Assembly (NCBI RefSeq): GCF_004348735.1
Contig: NZ_SMKT01000050.1
Location: forward strand, 1-52,321
DNA from: Actinomadura sp. KC06
Lineage (GTDB): Bacteria > Actinomycetota > Actinomycetes > Streptosporangiales > Streptosporangiaceae
Direction of reading: 5' to 3'
Length of the DNA stretch: 52,321 nt
The notes beneath the pieces were generated by a model that was given only the letters and a program-made list of their open reading frames with translations, did no database searches and had not been told where the DNA came from. This document shows positions 1-8,895 of the stretch, piece after piece. Position 1 is the stretch's first letter, and each line of letters begins with the position of its first letter. The position numbers were made by a program, and so were the translations under genes.

Positions 1-600
1 GCCCACCACCGACAACCCGACCCCGTCCACAGCCCCGCACACGCAGAAAGCCCGGCACCCACAAAACTCCAGGCCTCTACAGGTAGCTCGGCGTCCGCCG
101 GTGATCGGTCGTCCGTTGGCAATCCGGCGCTCGTCCGCACTCACGCACCCGTCGGAAACCTGATGTCTGCAGGAAGCCCGGCGGCCGCGGGTTCGGCCTT
201 CACCGGGATCATGCCGTCCACCAAAAGCTCGGCGTCCGGGATCCCCACCTCTGTGGGCAACTCGGCGCCCGCGGAAAGGTCGGCCTTCGCTAGCACCCTG
301 GCCTCCGCCGGTACCCGGGCGCTAGCGGGGGCTCCGGTGCACGCGGTTAGGGCGGGTCGTGTGGAGATGTCGGCCTCCGCAGGTACCCGAGTCTCCGCTG
401 GCGGCCCGGCTACCGCAGACACCCCGGTGCCCACGAGCAGCTCGGTCTCCATCGGCACTCCCGTTTCGGCCCGGAGCTGGGTGGCCGCTGACACGTCTGC
501 CTTTGCAGGTAGGACGGTGCTTGCGCGGAGCCTGGCCGTTGCTGGGGGTCTATCGGACGTGAGGCATCAAGGTCTTGCGGCAGTGGAGGGGACATCGTGA
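1..600 (+). CDS. Partial CDS: low-complexity Ala/Ser/Pro-rich C-terminus of the protein encoded just before panC
   Basis: The frame is open from the first base of the window to a TGA at 598-600, which overlaps the panC GTG start (597-599) in a GTGA junction, the usual sign of a translationally coupled upstream gene. Only the last 199 codons are present. They encode a degenerate repeat rich in Ala, Ser, Gly, Pro and Val with no recognisable fold; for example the bases starting near 302 (Ala-Ser-Ala-Gly-Thr-Arg) recur near 374, a 72-bp in-frame period. In actinobacteria the gene directly before panC usually encodes a DUF2520/Rossmann-like protein (Rv3603c in M. tuberculosis), so this is probably its extended tail; that identity rests on synteny alone. 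The first in-window ATG (163) is internal, not the true start. A noncoding alternative is possible because of the low complexity, but the stop/start overlap argues for translation. Confidence 0.6.
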   Translation, partial: AHHRQPDPVHSPAHAESPAPTKLQASTGSSASAGDRSSVGNPALVRTHAPVGNLMSAGSPAAAGSAFTGIMPSTKSSASGIPTSVGNSAPAERSAFASTLASAGTRALAGAPVHAVRAGRVEMSASAGTRVSAGGPATADTPVPTSSSVSIGTPVSARSWVAADTSAFAGRTVLARSLAVAGGLSDVRHQGLAAVEGTS

Positions 601-1457
601 CACCGACGGTCGCCCGGACACGGGACGAACTGGCCGAAGCTCGCTCCAGGATCAAGGGGACCCTGGCGCTTGTCCCGACCATGGGGGCGCTGCACGAAGG
701 CCACCGCTCTCTGATCCGGCAGGCTCGTCGAAGCGCGGACGCGATCGCGGTCAGCATCTTCGTCAACCCGCTTCAGTTCGGCCCAAATGAAGACTTCGAC
801 CGTTATCCACGGACGCTCGCCGCCGACCTTGAGATCTGCACTGCCGAAGGCGCTGACCTCGTCTTCGCGCCGCCCCACCCGGTGATGTATCCAGACGCCC
901 CGCAAGTCACGATCAAGTCGGGCCCAATGGGTGAGATCGTCGAGGGAGCCACCCGGCCGGGCCACTTCGACGGGATGCTCACCGTCGTCCTGAAGCTGCT
1001 CAACCTCGTCCGTCCCGATGTGGCGATCTTCGGTGAGAAGGACGCGCAGCAGCTCGCGATGATCCGCCGGATGGTCGCCGATCTGAATGTCCCCGTCGAG
1101 ATCGTCGGCGCCCCGACCGTCCGGGAGCCGGATGGCCTGGCCCTCTCGAGTCGTAACCGCTACCTCTCCGAGGCCGAACGCCAGACCGCCCTCGCCCTGT
1201 CGCGCGCCCTCCATGCCGGCGTGGACGCCACCTCCGAGGGGCCCGAGGCGGTCATCGCTGCGGCGAGCACCGTCCTCGACAAGGCCGCGACCGCCGACCC
1301 GCCGCTCCTCCTCGACTATCTCGTCCTGGTCGACCCCGCGACCTTCACCGCGATCACACCTCCCTACGGGGGTCCGGCCGTCCTGGCCGCCGCCGGCCGT
1401 GTCGGCGCCACCCATCTCATCGACAACGTCCCCCTCCAGTTCCCCGAGGAGCCCTGA
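597..1457 (+). CDS. panC: Pantothenate synthetase (pantoate--beta-alanine ligase)
   Basis: Cytoplasmic enzyme that joins pantoate and beta-alanine with ATP to give pantothenate, AMP and PPi, the last step of vitamin B5 synthesis. The 286-residue product has the expected length. Visible family signatures are [10 protein letters not shown] (27-36, with the HxGH nucleotide-binding motif), FVNPLQF (55-61), GEKDAQQL near 146-152 and the LSSRN segment near 183-187 (KMSKS-equivalent). The GTG start at 597 overlaps the stop of the preceding frame, and the TGA at 1455-1457 shares its A with the panD ATG, so panC and panD are translationally coupled; PanD supplies the beta-alanine that PanC uses. Assignment is secure. 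Confidence 0.97.
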   Translation: MTPTVARTRDELAEARSRIKGTLALVPTMGALHEGHRSLIRQARRSADAIAVSIFVNPLQFGPNEDFDRYPRTLAADLEICTAEGADLVFAPPHPVMYPDAPQVTIKSGPMGEIVEGATRPGHFDGMLTVVLKLLNLVRPDVAIFGEKDAQQLAMIRRMVADLNVPVEIVGAPTVREPDGLALSSRNRYLSEAERQTALALSRALHAGVDATSEGPEAVIAAASTVLDKAATADPPLLLDYLVLVDPATFTAITPPYGGPAVLAAAGRVGATHLIDNVPLQFPEEP

Positions 1458-1873
1458 TGTTCAGGACGATGTTCAAGTCGAAGATCCACCGCGCCACCGT
1501 GACGCAGGCGGACCTGCACTACGTCGGCTCGCTGACCATCGACCAGGACCTCATGGACGCCGCAGACCTGCTGCCCGGCGAGCAAGTCTCGATCGTGGAC
1601 ATCGACAACGGCGCCCGCCTGGAGACCTACCTGATCGCGGGCGAACGCGGCTCCGGCGTCATCGGCATCAATGGCGCCGCCGCACGCCTCGTCCAGCCCG
1701 GCGACCTGGTCATCATCATCAGCTACGCCCAGGTCACCGACGCTGAGGCCCGCGAGTTCGTCCCTCGTGTCGTCCACGTCGACCGCTCCAACAGGATCAT
1801 CTCCTTGGACTCCGACCCTGCCGCCCCCGTCCCCGGCACCTCTCAACTGCGCGGTGACCAGACCCACCGCTAA
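1457..1873 (+). CDS. panD: Aspartate 1-decarboxylase (pyruvoyl-dependent)
   Basis: Converts L-aspartate to beta-alanine for PanC. It is made as a proenzyme that self-cleaves between Gly24 and Ser25 to form the pyruvoyl cofactor. The Y22-V-G24-S25 cleavage site and the active-site set known for the family (Lys9, His11, Tyr22, Arg54, Thr57, Tyr58) are all at the canonical positions. Length is 138 residues, normal for actinobacteria. The ATG shares one base with the panC stop. Oddity: the last seven residues (RGDQTHR) and the TAA lie inside the first copy of a roughly 300-bp tandem repeat that fills the gap to nadB, so the C-terminal tail has probably been set or remodelled by the repeat. The catalytic core is unaffected. 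Confidence 0.97.
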   Translation: MFRTMFKSKIHRATVTQADLHYVGSLTIDQDLMDAADLLPGEQVSIVDIDNGARLETYLIAGERGSGVIGINGAAARLVQPGDLVIIISYAQVTDAEAREFVPRVVHVDRSNRIISLDSDPAAPVPGTSQLRGDQTHR

Positions 1874-2760
1874 CGCACCCACCCGACTCAAAGCCGAGAC
1901 CCACCAGACCGCCACCCTCACCCGCGGACGCCCGTTGCGCCGGACGCCCGTTGCGCCGGACGCCCGTTGCGCCGGACGCTACGCCCGTCCGACGTTTGCG
2001 TCCGCCCGACGCTGCGGCTGCCCGGCGAAGCGCCCTTGGTTGGTAAGGCCTTCTCTCGCTTAACGGTCTTGCCTTGAGGCAGGCCACCTCGCGTTGATGC
2101 AACGGTCTTGCTCGTCTCGGCGTAGCGGCCGCCCGGCACGGCGACCTCGTCCGGCACAGCGACCTTGTTTGACGCGGTGACCAGACCCACCGCTAACGCA
2201 CCCACTCGCCTCAAAGCCGAGACCCACCAGACCGCCACCCTCACCCGACCGACGCCCCTCTCGCTGGGCGCCCATTGCACCGGACGTTGTGCCCGTCCCA
2301 CGTCGCGCCCCGTCCGACGCTGCGGCTGCCCGGCGAAGCGCCCGTGGATGGAAGGGTCTTGCCTCGCGTGACGGTCTTGCCTTGAGGCAGCTCACCTCGC
2401 GTTGATGCAACGACCTTGCTCGTTTCGGCGCAGCGGCCGCTCGGCACGGTGACCTTGCTCGACGCGGCGATCCAACTCACCGCTAACCCACCCACTCGAC
2501 TCAAGCCGAGACCCACTAGACCGCCGCCCTCACCGACCGACACCCCTCGCGCCGGACGCCCATTGCGTCCGACGCTGTGCCCGTCCGACGCTGTGCCCGT
2601 CGAAGCGCCCGTGGATGTAGAGGCCTTGTCTCGCGCAACGGTCTTGCCTTGAGGTAGCCCAGCTCGCGTTGATGCAACGACCTTGCTCGTCTGGGCGTCC
2701 TCGTTTCGGCGCAGCGGCCGCTCGGCACGCGACCTCGTCTGGCAGCGACCTCTGTCCGAC
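1851..2760 (+). repeat. Three-copy ~300-bp imperfect tandem repeat between panD and nadB
   Basis: Copies begin at about 1851, 2174 and 2464 (periods about 323 and 290 bp), each opening with a GCGGTGACCAGACCC-like block followed by CACCGCTAACGCACCCA. Other shared blocks are GACGCTG-rich stretches, the near-palindrome TGCCTTGAGGCA, the hairpin-like CGTTGATGCAACG and a CGCAGCGGCCGC-like block. A fourth, strongly diverged copy may begin near 2761. Open frames on either strand merely follow the nucleotide conservation and shift between copies, so I call none of them a gene. The 1.2-kb stretch 1874-3087 otherwise holds only a G/T-rich segment (about 2930-3050) and the nadB promoter. Function unknown. 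Confidence 0.85.
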
Positions 2761-3048
2761 GCGGCCACCTTGTTCGACGCGAGATCGCGCTCGTCTCGGT
2801 GGCCTCCATGAAGTATCGGCCTCGCCTGACGCATGGTCCTCGCCCGATGTATCGGCCTTGCTTGGGGCAGCGGGTTGCTCAGTGCAGTGGCTTGCTTTGG
2901 CGAAGCGGCCTTGGTTGGTGTGGTGACTTTGCTCGTGGTGGTGGCTTGTGGGCCGGGGCGTGCTCACAGGCTCTGGGCTGGGGGTGGTGGTTCCGGTTGT
3001 CCGGGGTTTGTGTGGAATGTGGGGGCGGGCGTTCGGGTGAGGTGGAGT

Positions 3049-3060
3049 TAGGGTCATAAT
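3049..3060 (+). promoter_or_regulatory. Candidate -10 region of the nadB promoter
   Basis: Overlapping TAGGGT (3049-3054) and CATAAT (3055-3060) resemble actinobacterial -10 hexamers and sit about 30 bp before the nadB ATG. No clear -35 is seen. The gene then has a strong Shine-Dalgarno (GAGGAGGG, 3077-3084). This suggests nadB-nadC-coaX can be transcribed independently of panCD. Confidence 0.45.
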
Positions 3061-3087
3061 GACGAGAACCGATCCCGAGGAGGGTTC

Positions 3088-5250
3088 ATGATCCCTTCCG
3101 TTCTCGCCGCCCCCGAGCCCGGCTGGACTACTGAGACTGATGTCGTCGTCATCGGCTCCGGCATCGCGGGCCTGGTCGCCGCGTTGCGGTGCCGTCAGCA
3201 TGGGCGGGTGCTGCTCGTTACCAAGTCCCTCCTGGACGCGGGGTCGACCCGCTGGGCGCAGGGCGGGATCGCCGCGGCGCTCGCGCCCGACGACACCCCG
3301 GAGGAGCACTTCGTCGACACCCTCACTGCTGGTGTTGGGCTGTGCGACGAGGACGCTGTTCGGGCGCTCGTCAACGAAGGGCCGGACGCTGTTCGCGGGC
3401 TCATCGAGCTCGGTACCGCATTCGACCGTTCCAGCGGTGGGGACATTGCGCTGACTCGGGAGGGCGGACATCACCGGCGGCGGATCGCGCACGCGGGCGG
3501 CGATGCGACCGGTGCGGAGATCAGCCGTGCTCTTCTTGCCGCCCTCAAAGACTCTGGTGTCGATGTGATCGAGCATGCGCTCGTCCTCGATCTGCTGAAG
3601 GACGGCACCGGACGCGCGGCCGGGGTCACCCTTCATGTCATGGGCGAAGGGCAGCCGGGCGGCGTCGGTGCCATCCGTGCCCGTGCCGTCGTGCTCGCCA
3701 CCGGGGGGCTAGGGCAGGTGTTCTCGGCCACTACGAACCCCGAGGTCTCCACGGGCGATGGTGTCGCGCTCGCGTTGCGGGCGGGAGCCGATGTCGCCGA
3801 CCTTGAGTTCGTCCAGTTCCATCCGACCGTGCTGTGGCTCGGTGAGGGTGCACGCGGGCAGCAGCCGCTGATCTCGGAGGCTGTGCGGGGCGAGGGCGCA
3901 TATCTCGTCGACCATTCGGGGGAGCGGTTCATGGTCGGGCGCCACGAGCTCGCGGACCTCGCTCCACGTGACGTCGTCGCCAAGGGCATCGTGAACCGGA
4001 TGCGCGAGACCGGTGCGTCCCACATGCTGCTGGACGGCCGGCACTTTGGCGCCTCGATGTGGGAGAACCGGTTCCCGACCATCCTGGCCGCCTGCCGGAA
4101 CTACGGCATCGACCCTGCGACCGAACCGATCCCGGTCGTGCCCGCCGCTCATCACGCGAGCGGGGGTGTCCGCACGGACCTGCACGGACGGACGTCCGTC
4201 CCCGGCCTCTACGCCTGCGGGGAGGTCGCCTGCACCGGCGTCCATGGCGCGAATCGTCTGGCGTCCAACTCCCTTCTGGAGGGGTTGGTCTTCGCCGAAC
4301 GTATCGCCGCCGCTCTTCAGTCCGAACTGGAGTCGGCCTCTAGCCCGCTGGCAGTCGGAGGCCATCCGTTGGGGTCAAGCCGTCCGTCTGCGTCAAGCCA
4401 CTTGCCAGCGTCTACCGCAACCGTGTCAGCGTGCGCGTCCGCAACCGTCCTGGCGGACCCGCCGGCTGCGGATGGATCTTCTGTGGGCGTGGTTGGCGGG
4501 GGAGCCCGTGAGTTGGCTAGGGGAGTGGGCATGGTGGGCGGCTCCGATGGCGTTTGTGGGCTTTTTGGGGCTGGGGCGAGGGAGGAGATCCAGCGGATCA
4601 TGACGGCCTATGCGGGTGTGCTGCGTGGGGCGGAGGGGCTTGAGATCGCCGCCCGTGAGCTGGCCGCACTGGCGGGTGCGGGTGCGGGTGCGGGTGTGGG
4701 GCCAGAGTTGGGTGCGGAGTCGGGGCCTCAGCAAAGGGCTGAACCGGGTGCGGACGCTGGGCGTGAGCTGCGTGCGGACGCTGGGCTTGAGCTGGGTTCG
4801 GAGTTGAGGACTCGGTCAGGGCTTGAGGTGGGTGTGGAGGCCGGGTCTGAGGTGGGTGCAGACGCTGGGCCTGGGCTGGGTTCGGAGTTGAGGGCTCGGT
4901 CAGGAGCCGGGCCGGGGGTGGAGGCCTTGCCTGAGCTGGGTGTGGGCGCTGGGCGTGAGTTGGGTGTGGAGGCCGGGCCTGGGCTGGGTGTGGAGTTGGG
5001 GCGCGAGCCTGGGGGCGAGCCGGGGGCGGTTGTTGAGCCCTGGGTGGAGGCTTGGGAGGCGACCAATCTGCACATTGTCGCGTCCGCGATCGTGGCGGCG
5101 GCGCGGCGGCGGGAGGAGACGCGGGGCAGCCACTGGCGGCAGGACTTTCCAGAGAGACGCGACGGCGAATGGCGCGGCCGCCTGATCGCGCGGCTGGAGG
5201 GGAACGTCCTGACGACCACCTACGAACCTCTGGAAGGAAAGCGCTCATGA
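3088..5250 (+). CDS. nadB: L-aspartate oxidase with large low-complexity insertions
   Basis: FAD flavoprotein oxidising L-aspartate to iminoaspartate, first step of de novo NAD synthesis. The FAD dinucleotide-binding motif GSGIAG is at 23-28, the STRWAQGGIAAAL segment follows near 52-64, the substrate-site HHASGG is near 355-360, and GANRLASNSLLEG carries the conserved catalytic Arg. The ATG follows a strong GAGGAGGG site. At 720 residues it is about 180 longer than usual (roughly 540). The excess lies in two places: about 413-495, between the FAD/capping part and the C-terminal helical domain (which resumes at REEIQRIM), and about 528-648, inside the helical domain, made of Gly/Ala/Glu/Leu repeats including an 84-bp (28-codon) duplication. 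The helical domain then finishes normally (NLHIVASAI ... SHWRQDFPERRD). Codons in the inserts are less C-ended than in the core. No nadA is adjacent. Confidence 0.93.
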   Translation: MIPSVLAAPEPGWTTETDVVVIGSGIAGLVAALRCRQHGRVLLVTKSLLDAGSTRWAQGGIAAALAPDDTPEEHFVDTLTAGVGLCDEDAVRALVNEGPDAVRGLIELGTAFDRSSGGDIALTREGGHHRRRIAHAGGDATGAEISRALLAALKDSGVDVIEHALVLDLLKDGTGRAAGVTLHVMGEGQPGGVGAIRARAVVLATGGLGQVFSATTNPEVSTGDGVALALRAGADVADLEFVQFHPTVLWLGEGARGQQPLISEAVRGEGAYLVDHSGERFMVGRHELADLAPRDVVAKGIVNRMRETGASHMLLDGRHFGASMWENRFPTILAACRNYGIDPATEPIPVVPAAHHASGGVRTDLHGRTSVPGLYACGEVACTGVHGANRLASNSLLEGLVFAERIAAALQSELESASSPLAVGGHPLGSSRPSASSHLPASTATVSACASATVLADPPAADGSSVGVVGGGARELARGVGMVGGSDGVCGLFGAGAREEIQRIMTAYAGVLRGAEGLEIAARELAALAGAGAGAGVGPELGAESGPQQRAEPGADAGRELRADAGLELGSELRTRSGLEVGVEAGSEVGADAGPGLGSELRARSGAGPGVEALPELGVGAGRELGVEAGPGLGVELGREPGGEPGAVVEPWVEAWEATNLHIVASAIVAAARRREETRGSHWRQDFPERRDGEWRGRLIARLEGNVLTTTYEPLEGKRS
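4350..5040 (+). repeat. Intragenic low-complexity repeat tract inside nadB
   Basis: Degenerate in-frame repeats encode Ala/Gly/Glu/Leu/Arg-rich sequence. A block starting GCTGGGTTCGGAGTTGAG occurs at 4791 and again at 4875, a period of 84 bp; shorter units of the type GGTGTGGAGGCCGGG recur throughout 4740-5020. A conserved coding island (about 4575-4665, start of the helical domain) separates the two parts. The strand is G-rich and keto-rich, unlike the flanking gene. Confidence 0.8.
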
Positions 5251-6104
5251 CACCGGAACTGTCGCAGAAGCTGAGCGACGCCGGGCTCGATCCACAAGCT
5301 GTGGATAACCTCGTCCGGACGGCGCTGGCCGAGGACGGCGAAGTCGACGTCACCAGCATGCCGATCTTCGCGCCCGAGGACACTGCGGCCGGGGACCTCA
5401 GAGCCCGTGAGGACGGCGTCATAGCGGGCGTTCCCGTGGCGTGCGTCGTGCTCGACATGCTGGACGTGGCGTACGAGGCAAAGGTTGAGGACGGAGACCG
5501 GGTCGTCCCAGGGCAGGTGCTCATCTCGGTGAGCGGCCCCACCAGGGCGGTGCTGCGCGCGGAAAGGACGGCCCTGAACCTGCTGACCCACCTGTCTGGA
5601 ATCGCAACGGCCACCCGGAAGTGGACGGACGCGATGGCCGGCACCAAGGCCAAGGTGCGTGATACGCGGAAAACGCTGCCGGGTCTGCGCGCCCTGCAGA
5701 AGTACGCCGTGCACTGCGGCGGCGGCGTCAACCACAGGATGGGCCTGTACGACGCCGCGCTCATCAAGGACAACCACGTCGCGGCCGCTGGAAGTATCAC
5801 CAAGGCCTACGAGTCCATCCGCGCTGTGTATCCGTCCCTCCACATCCAGGTGGAGTGCGACACCCTCGCGCAGGTCGAGGAGGCCCTCGCGGTGGGCGCG
5901 CAGAGCATTCTGCTGGATAACATGACCGACGCCGAGACGGCCGAGGCGGTGCGGCTTGTCGCGGGGCGGGCGGAGCTTGAGGCCAGCGGTGGGCTTACCC
6001 TGGATCGGGCCCGAGACGTCGCCGTGACCGGCGTGGACTACCTTGCCGTCGGCGCGCTGACGCACTCGGCGCGCGTGTTCGACATCGGCCTTGACTTCAC
6101 CTGA
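5247..6104 (+). CDS. nadC: Quinolinate phosphoribosyltransferase (nicotinate-nucleotide pyrophosphorylase, carboxylating)
   Basis: Converts quinolinate and PRPP to nicotinate mononucleotide, CO2 and PPi, joining the de novo route to NAD. The chosen ATG (5247) overlaps the nadB stop in an ATGA junction and has a GGAAGGAAA ribosome-binding site. The 285-residue product is full length: N-terminal domain with RAERTALNLL, the basic DTRKTLPGLRALQKYAV loop, the glycine-rich HCGGGVNHRMGL segment, IKDNH, ECDT and the phosphate-binding EASGG near the C-terminus. It forms an operon with nadB, whose product feeds NadA (not in the window) to make its substrate. Confidence 0.96.
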   Translation: MTPELSQKLSDAGLDPQAVDNLVRTALAEDGEVDVTSMPIFAPEDTAAGDLRAREDGVIAGVPVACVVLDMLDVAYEAKVEDGDRVVPGQVLISVSGPTRAVLRAERTALNLLTHLSGIATATRKWTDAMAGTKAKVRDTRKTLPGLRALQKYAVHCGGGVNHRMGLYDAALIKDNHVAAAGSITKAYESIRAVYPSLHIQVECDTLAQVEEALAVGAQSILLDNMTDAETAEAVRLVAGRAELEASGGLTLDRARDVAVTGVDYLAVGALTHSARVFDIGLDFT

Positions 6105-6118
6105 TCAGCGGGGACCTG

Positions 6119-6901
6119 ATGCTGCTCACCATCGACGTCGGCAACACCCAGACCGTCCTCGGCCTGTTCGAGGGCGACGAGGTGATCGAGCATTGGCGGA
6201 TCAACACCGATCCGCGCCGCACCGCCGACGAGATCGCGGTGGTCCTGCAGGGGCTCGTCCAGCAGAGCCCATTGCTGGCCGAGACCGACATCAGCGGCAT
6301 CGCCCTGTGCTCCACGGTTCCGTCCGTCCTGCACGAGATGCGGGAGATGTGCCGCCGCTACTACGGCGACGTGTCGGCGGTGATCGTGGAGCCCGGCGTG
6401 AAGACCGGCGTCCCCGTCCGGATGGACAATCCGAAGGAGGTCGGCGCCGACCGCATCGTGAACGCGCTGGCCGCCGTCCACACGCATGGCGGCCCCGCGA
6501 TCGTCGTCGACTTCGGCACCGCCACCACGTTCGACGCCGTGTCCGCGAAGGGTGAGTATGTGGGCGGCGCGATCGCGCCCGGCATCGAGATCTCGATCGA
6601 CGCGCTGTCGTCGCGCGGGGCTCAACTGCACAAGATCGAGCTGGTCAGGCCGCGGAACGTGGTGGCCAAGAACACCGTCGAGGCGCTTCAGTCCGGGATC
6701 ATCTTCGGCTTCGCGGGGCAGGTGGACGGCATCGTCGAGCGGATGTCCGAGGAACTCGCCACGGACCCCGCCGAGGTCACGGTCATCGCCACCGGCGGCC
6801 TCGCGCCCCTCGTCCTGGAGGAGTCCCGCAGCATCGACGCGTTCGAGCCGTGGCTCACCCTCATCGGCCTGCGCCTGATCTACGAGCGCAACACCGTCTA
6901 G
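6119..6901 (+). CDS. coaX: Type III pantothenate kinase
   Basis: Phosphorylates pantothenate, the first step towards coenzyme A, and so acts directly downstream of PanC/PanD. The 260-residue protein shows the ASKHA-fold phosphate motif DVGNT (6-10), the GADRIVNA segment with the expected catalytic Asp at 111, the second phosphate motif DFGTATTFD near 131-139, and an ATGGLAP motif near the C-terminus. It starts 14 bp after the nadC stop with only a weak GGGGA ribosome-binding site, so it is probably co-transcribed with nadBC. The order panC-panD-(nadB-nadC)-coaX-lysS is widespread in actinobacteria. Confidence 0.96.
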   Translation: MLLTIDVGNTQTVLGLFEGDEVIEHWRINTDPRRTADEIAVVLQGLVQQSPLLAETDISGIALCSTVPSVLHEMREMCRRYYGDVSAVIVEPGVKTGVPVRMDNPKEVGADRIVNALAAVHTHGGPAIVVDFGTATTFDAVSAKGEYVGGAIAPGIEISIDALSSRGAQLHKIELVRPRNVVAKNTVEALQSGIIFGFAGQVDGIVERMSEELATDPAEVTVIATGGLAPLVLEESRSIDAFEPWLTLIGLRLIYERNTV

Positions 6902-7065
6902 GCGGCCCTTGGCGCTTCCGTCTGACCCGGCCTAAGCGGCACGCCCGCCTGGTCGTCACGCCTGGCGTAATTGTTGGGTCCGGCTTGACTGTCTTGCGCT
7001 CGGTGTGGGCGTGTGGCCGTGGGGATGGGGCGGTAAGTCGTTCGCGGGGCATCGAACGGGGTGGA

Positions 7066-7071
7066 TAGCCT
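7066..7071 (+). promoter_or_regulatory. -10 element placing the lysS start at or next to the 5' end of its mRNA
   Basis: TAGCCT ends 7 nt before the GTG at 7079, and no Shine-Dalgarno lies between. The spacing puts the transcription start on or beside the start codon, the pattern of leaderless actinobacterial genes. No good -35 is visible. Confidence 0.5.
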
Positions 7072-7078
7072 TTGGGGC

Positions 7079-8569
7079 GTGACAGACGAGACCTTCGACG
7101 AGCTCCCGGAGCAGATGCGTGTGCGCCGGGAGAAGCTCGACCGGATCCGGGCGAGCGGCATCGACCCCTACCCGGTGACCTTCCCGCGGACGGCGACGAT
7201 CGGCGACGTCCGCGCGAAACACCCGGACCTGGAGCCGGGCACCGAGACGGGCGAGAAGGTCGGCGTCACCGGTCGCGTCATGCTGATCCGCAACACGGGG
7301 AAGCTGTGCTTCGCGACCGTCCGGGACGGCAGCGGAGAGATCCAGATCATGCTGTCGCTCGCCAAGGTCGGGCAGGAGCAGCTCGACGCCTGGAAGCGGG
7401 ACGTAGACCTCGGCGACCATGTCGGCGTCGAGGGCGAGGTCATCACGTCCCGGCGCGGTGAGCTGTCCGTCATGGCGGACCGGTTCGCGATCACGTCCAA
7501 GTGCCTGCGCCCGCTGCCGGAGAAGCACGCGGGCCTGACCGACCCGGAGGCGCGGGTCCGGCAGCGGTACGTCGACCTGATCGTCAACGACGAGGCCCGG
7601 AAGATGGCCCGGCTCCGCAGCGCCACCGTCCGCGCGGTGCGGGACTTCTGGCAGGACGAGGGGTACCTCGAGGTCGAAACGCCGATGCTGCAGCCGATCC
7701 ATGGCGGCGCGACGGCGCGTCCGTTCGCGACGCACATCAACGCCTACAACATGGACCTCTACCTGCGCATCGCGATCGAGCTGTACCTGAAGCGGCTCGT
7801 CGTCGGCGGAATCGAGAAGGTCTTCGAGATCAACCGGAACTTCCGGAACGAAGGCGCGGACTCCACGCACAACCCCGAATTCACAATGCTGGAGGCGTAC
7901 GGGACATACCTCGACTACAACGACATGGCCGACCTGACGCAGCGGATGTACCAGAAGGCGGTCGTCGCCGCCCTCGGCACCACCGTGGTCGTCCATGACG
8001 GTGTCGAGGTCGATCTCGGCGTGCCGGAGTGGCCGCGGATCACGCTGTACGGGTCGGTGTCGGGTGCGCTTGGCGAGGAGGTCACGCCGCACACGCCGCT
8101 AGAGGACGTCCGGAAGCTGGCCGATGCGCGCGGTGTCTCGTGGGACCCGAAGTGGGGGCAGGGCAAGCTCGTCCAGGAACTGTTCGAGGAACTGGTCGAG
8201 CACACCCTCGTCCAGCCCACGTTCGTCATGGACTACCCGGTCGAGACGTCGCCGCTGACCCGCCAGCACCGCGAGGAGCCCCTCCTCACCGAGAAGTGGG
8301 ATCTCATCGGCTTCGGGACGGAGCTGGGCACCGCGTACTCCGAGCTCATCGACCCGATCGAGCAGCGCCGCCGCCTCACCGAGCAGTCGCTGCTCGCCGC
8401 GGGCGGCGACCCCGAGGCCATGCAACTGGACGAGGACTTCCTGCGCGCCCTGGAGTACGCGATGCCGCCCACCGGCGGAATGGGCGCCGGCATCGACCGG
8501 ATGATCATGGCATTCACCGGCAAGGGCATCCGCGAGACCATCCTGTTCCCCCTGGTCAAGCCCGAATAA
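7079..8569 (+). CDS. lysS: Lysine--tRNA ligase (class II)
   Basis: Charges tRNA-Lys with lysine in the cytoplasm. The N-terminal OB-fold anticodon-binding domain spans about 50-170. Class II motif 1 is in the EGYLEVETPMLQ region, motif 2 is FRNEGADSTHNPEFT, and motif 3 is GMGAGIDRMIM near the C-terminus, ending in ILFPLVKP. Length is 496 residues with the GTG at 7079. An in-frame GTG at 7061 would add six residues, but the TAGCCT hexamer between the two favours 7079 as a leaderless start. In other actinobacteria lysS directly precedes lsr2; here about 7.8 kb separates them. Confidence 0.96.
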   Translation: MTDETFDELPEQMRVRREKLDRIRASGIDPYPVTFPRTATIGDVRAKHPDLEPGTETGEKVGVTGRVMLIRNTGKLCFATVRDGSGEIQIMLSLAKVGQEQLDAWKRDVDLGDHVGVEGEVITSRRGELSVMADRFAITSKCLRPLPEKHAGLTDPEARVRQRYVDLIVNDEARKMARLRSATVRAVRDFWQDEGYLEVETPMLQPIHGGATARPFATHINAYNMDLYLRIAIELYLKRLVVGGIEKVFEINRNFRNEGADSTHNPEFTMLEAYGTYLDYNDMADLTQRMYQKAVVAALGTTVVVHDGVEVDLGVPEWPRITLYGSVSGALGEEVTPHTPLEDVRKLADARGVSWDPKWGQGKLVQELFEELVEHTLVQPTFVMDYPVETSPLTRQHREEPLLTEKWDLIGFGTELGTAYSELIDPIEQRRRLTEQSLLAAGGDPEAMQLDEDFLRALEYAMPPTGGMGAGIDRMIMAFTGKGIRETILFPLVKPE

Positions 8570-8622
8570 CGACCGGAAGATCGCCCGGTAGCGCGCGGGT
8601 GACCTGTCGGCGTCGCTGGTAC

Positions 8623-8647
8623 GCCGCCGCCGTATAGGCGCGGCGGC
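8623..8647 (+). terminator. Candidate lysS terminator hairpin
   Basis: GCCGCCGC (8623-8630) pairs with GCGGCGGC (8640-8647) around a 9-nt loop, 54 bp after the lysS stop. No U-tract follows. The rest of 8570-8895 holds a repeated CCATGGCCCG (near 8835 and 8862) and no gene that I can support. Confidence 0.45.
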
Positions 8648-8895
8648 TTGGTCGGCGCGGCACCCGCCTACCGGTCGAACCTGCCACGCTGCTGGGACGT
8701 CTGCAGCAGGTCGCAGGGCTGTCCAGGCCGTGTTCGTGTTCGAGCGGGCCGGAATCGACTCCCGCGGTCGCCAACCGGTTCCTGGCCGCGCCATTGCCCT
8801 CAATACTGGTTGTGCGAGAGAAACCTGAACGAGCCATGGCCCGCTAGAAAAGGAGCGGTCCATGGCCCGTGCGATAGCCGGACGGTCGAGCGTTT

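Noticed and set aside
1874..2834. Basic proteins encoded on the minus strand in the panD-nadB repeat (MHQRE-type starts)
   Set aside because: Similarity between them follows DNA repeat identity, frames break between copies, and there are no ribosome-binding sites.
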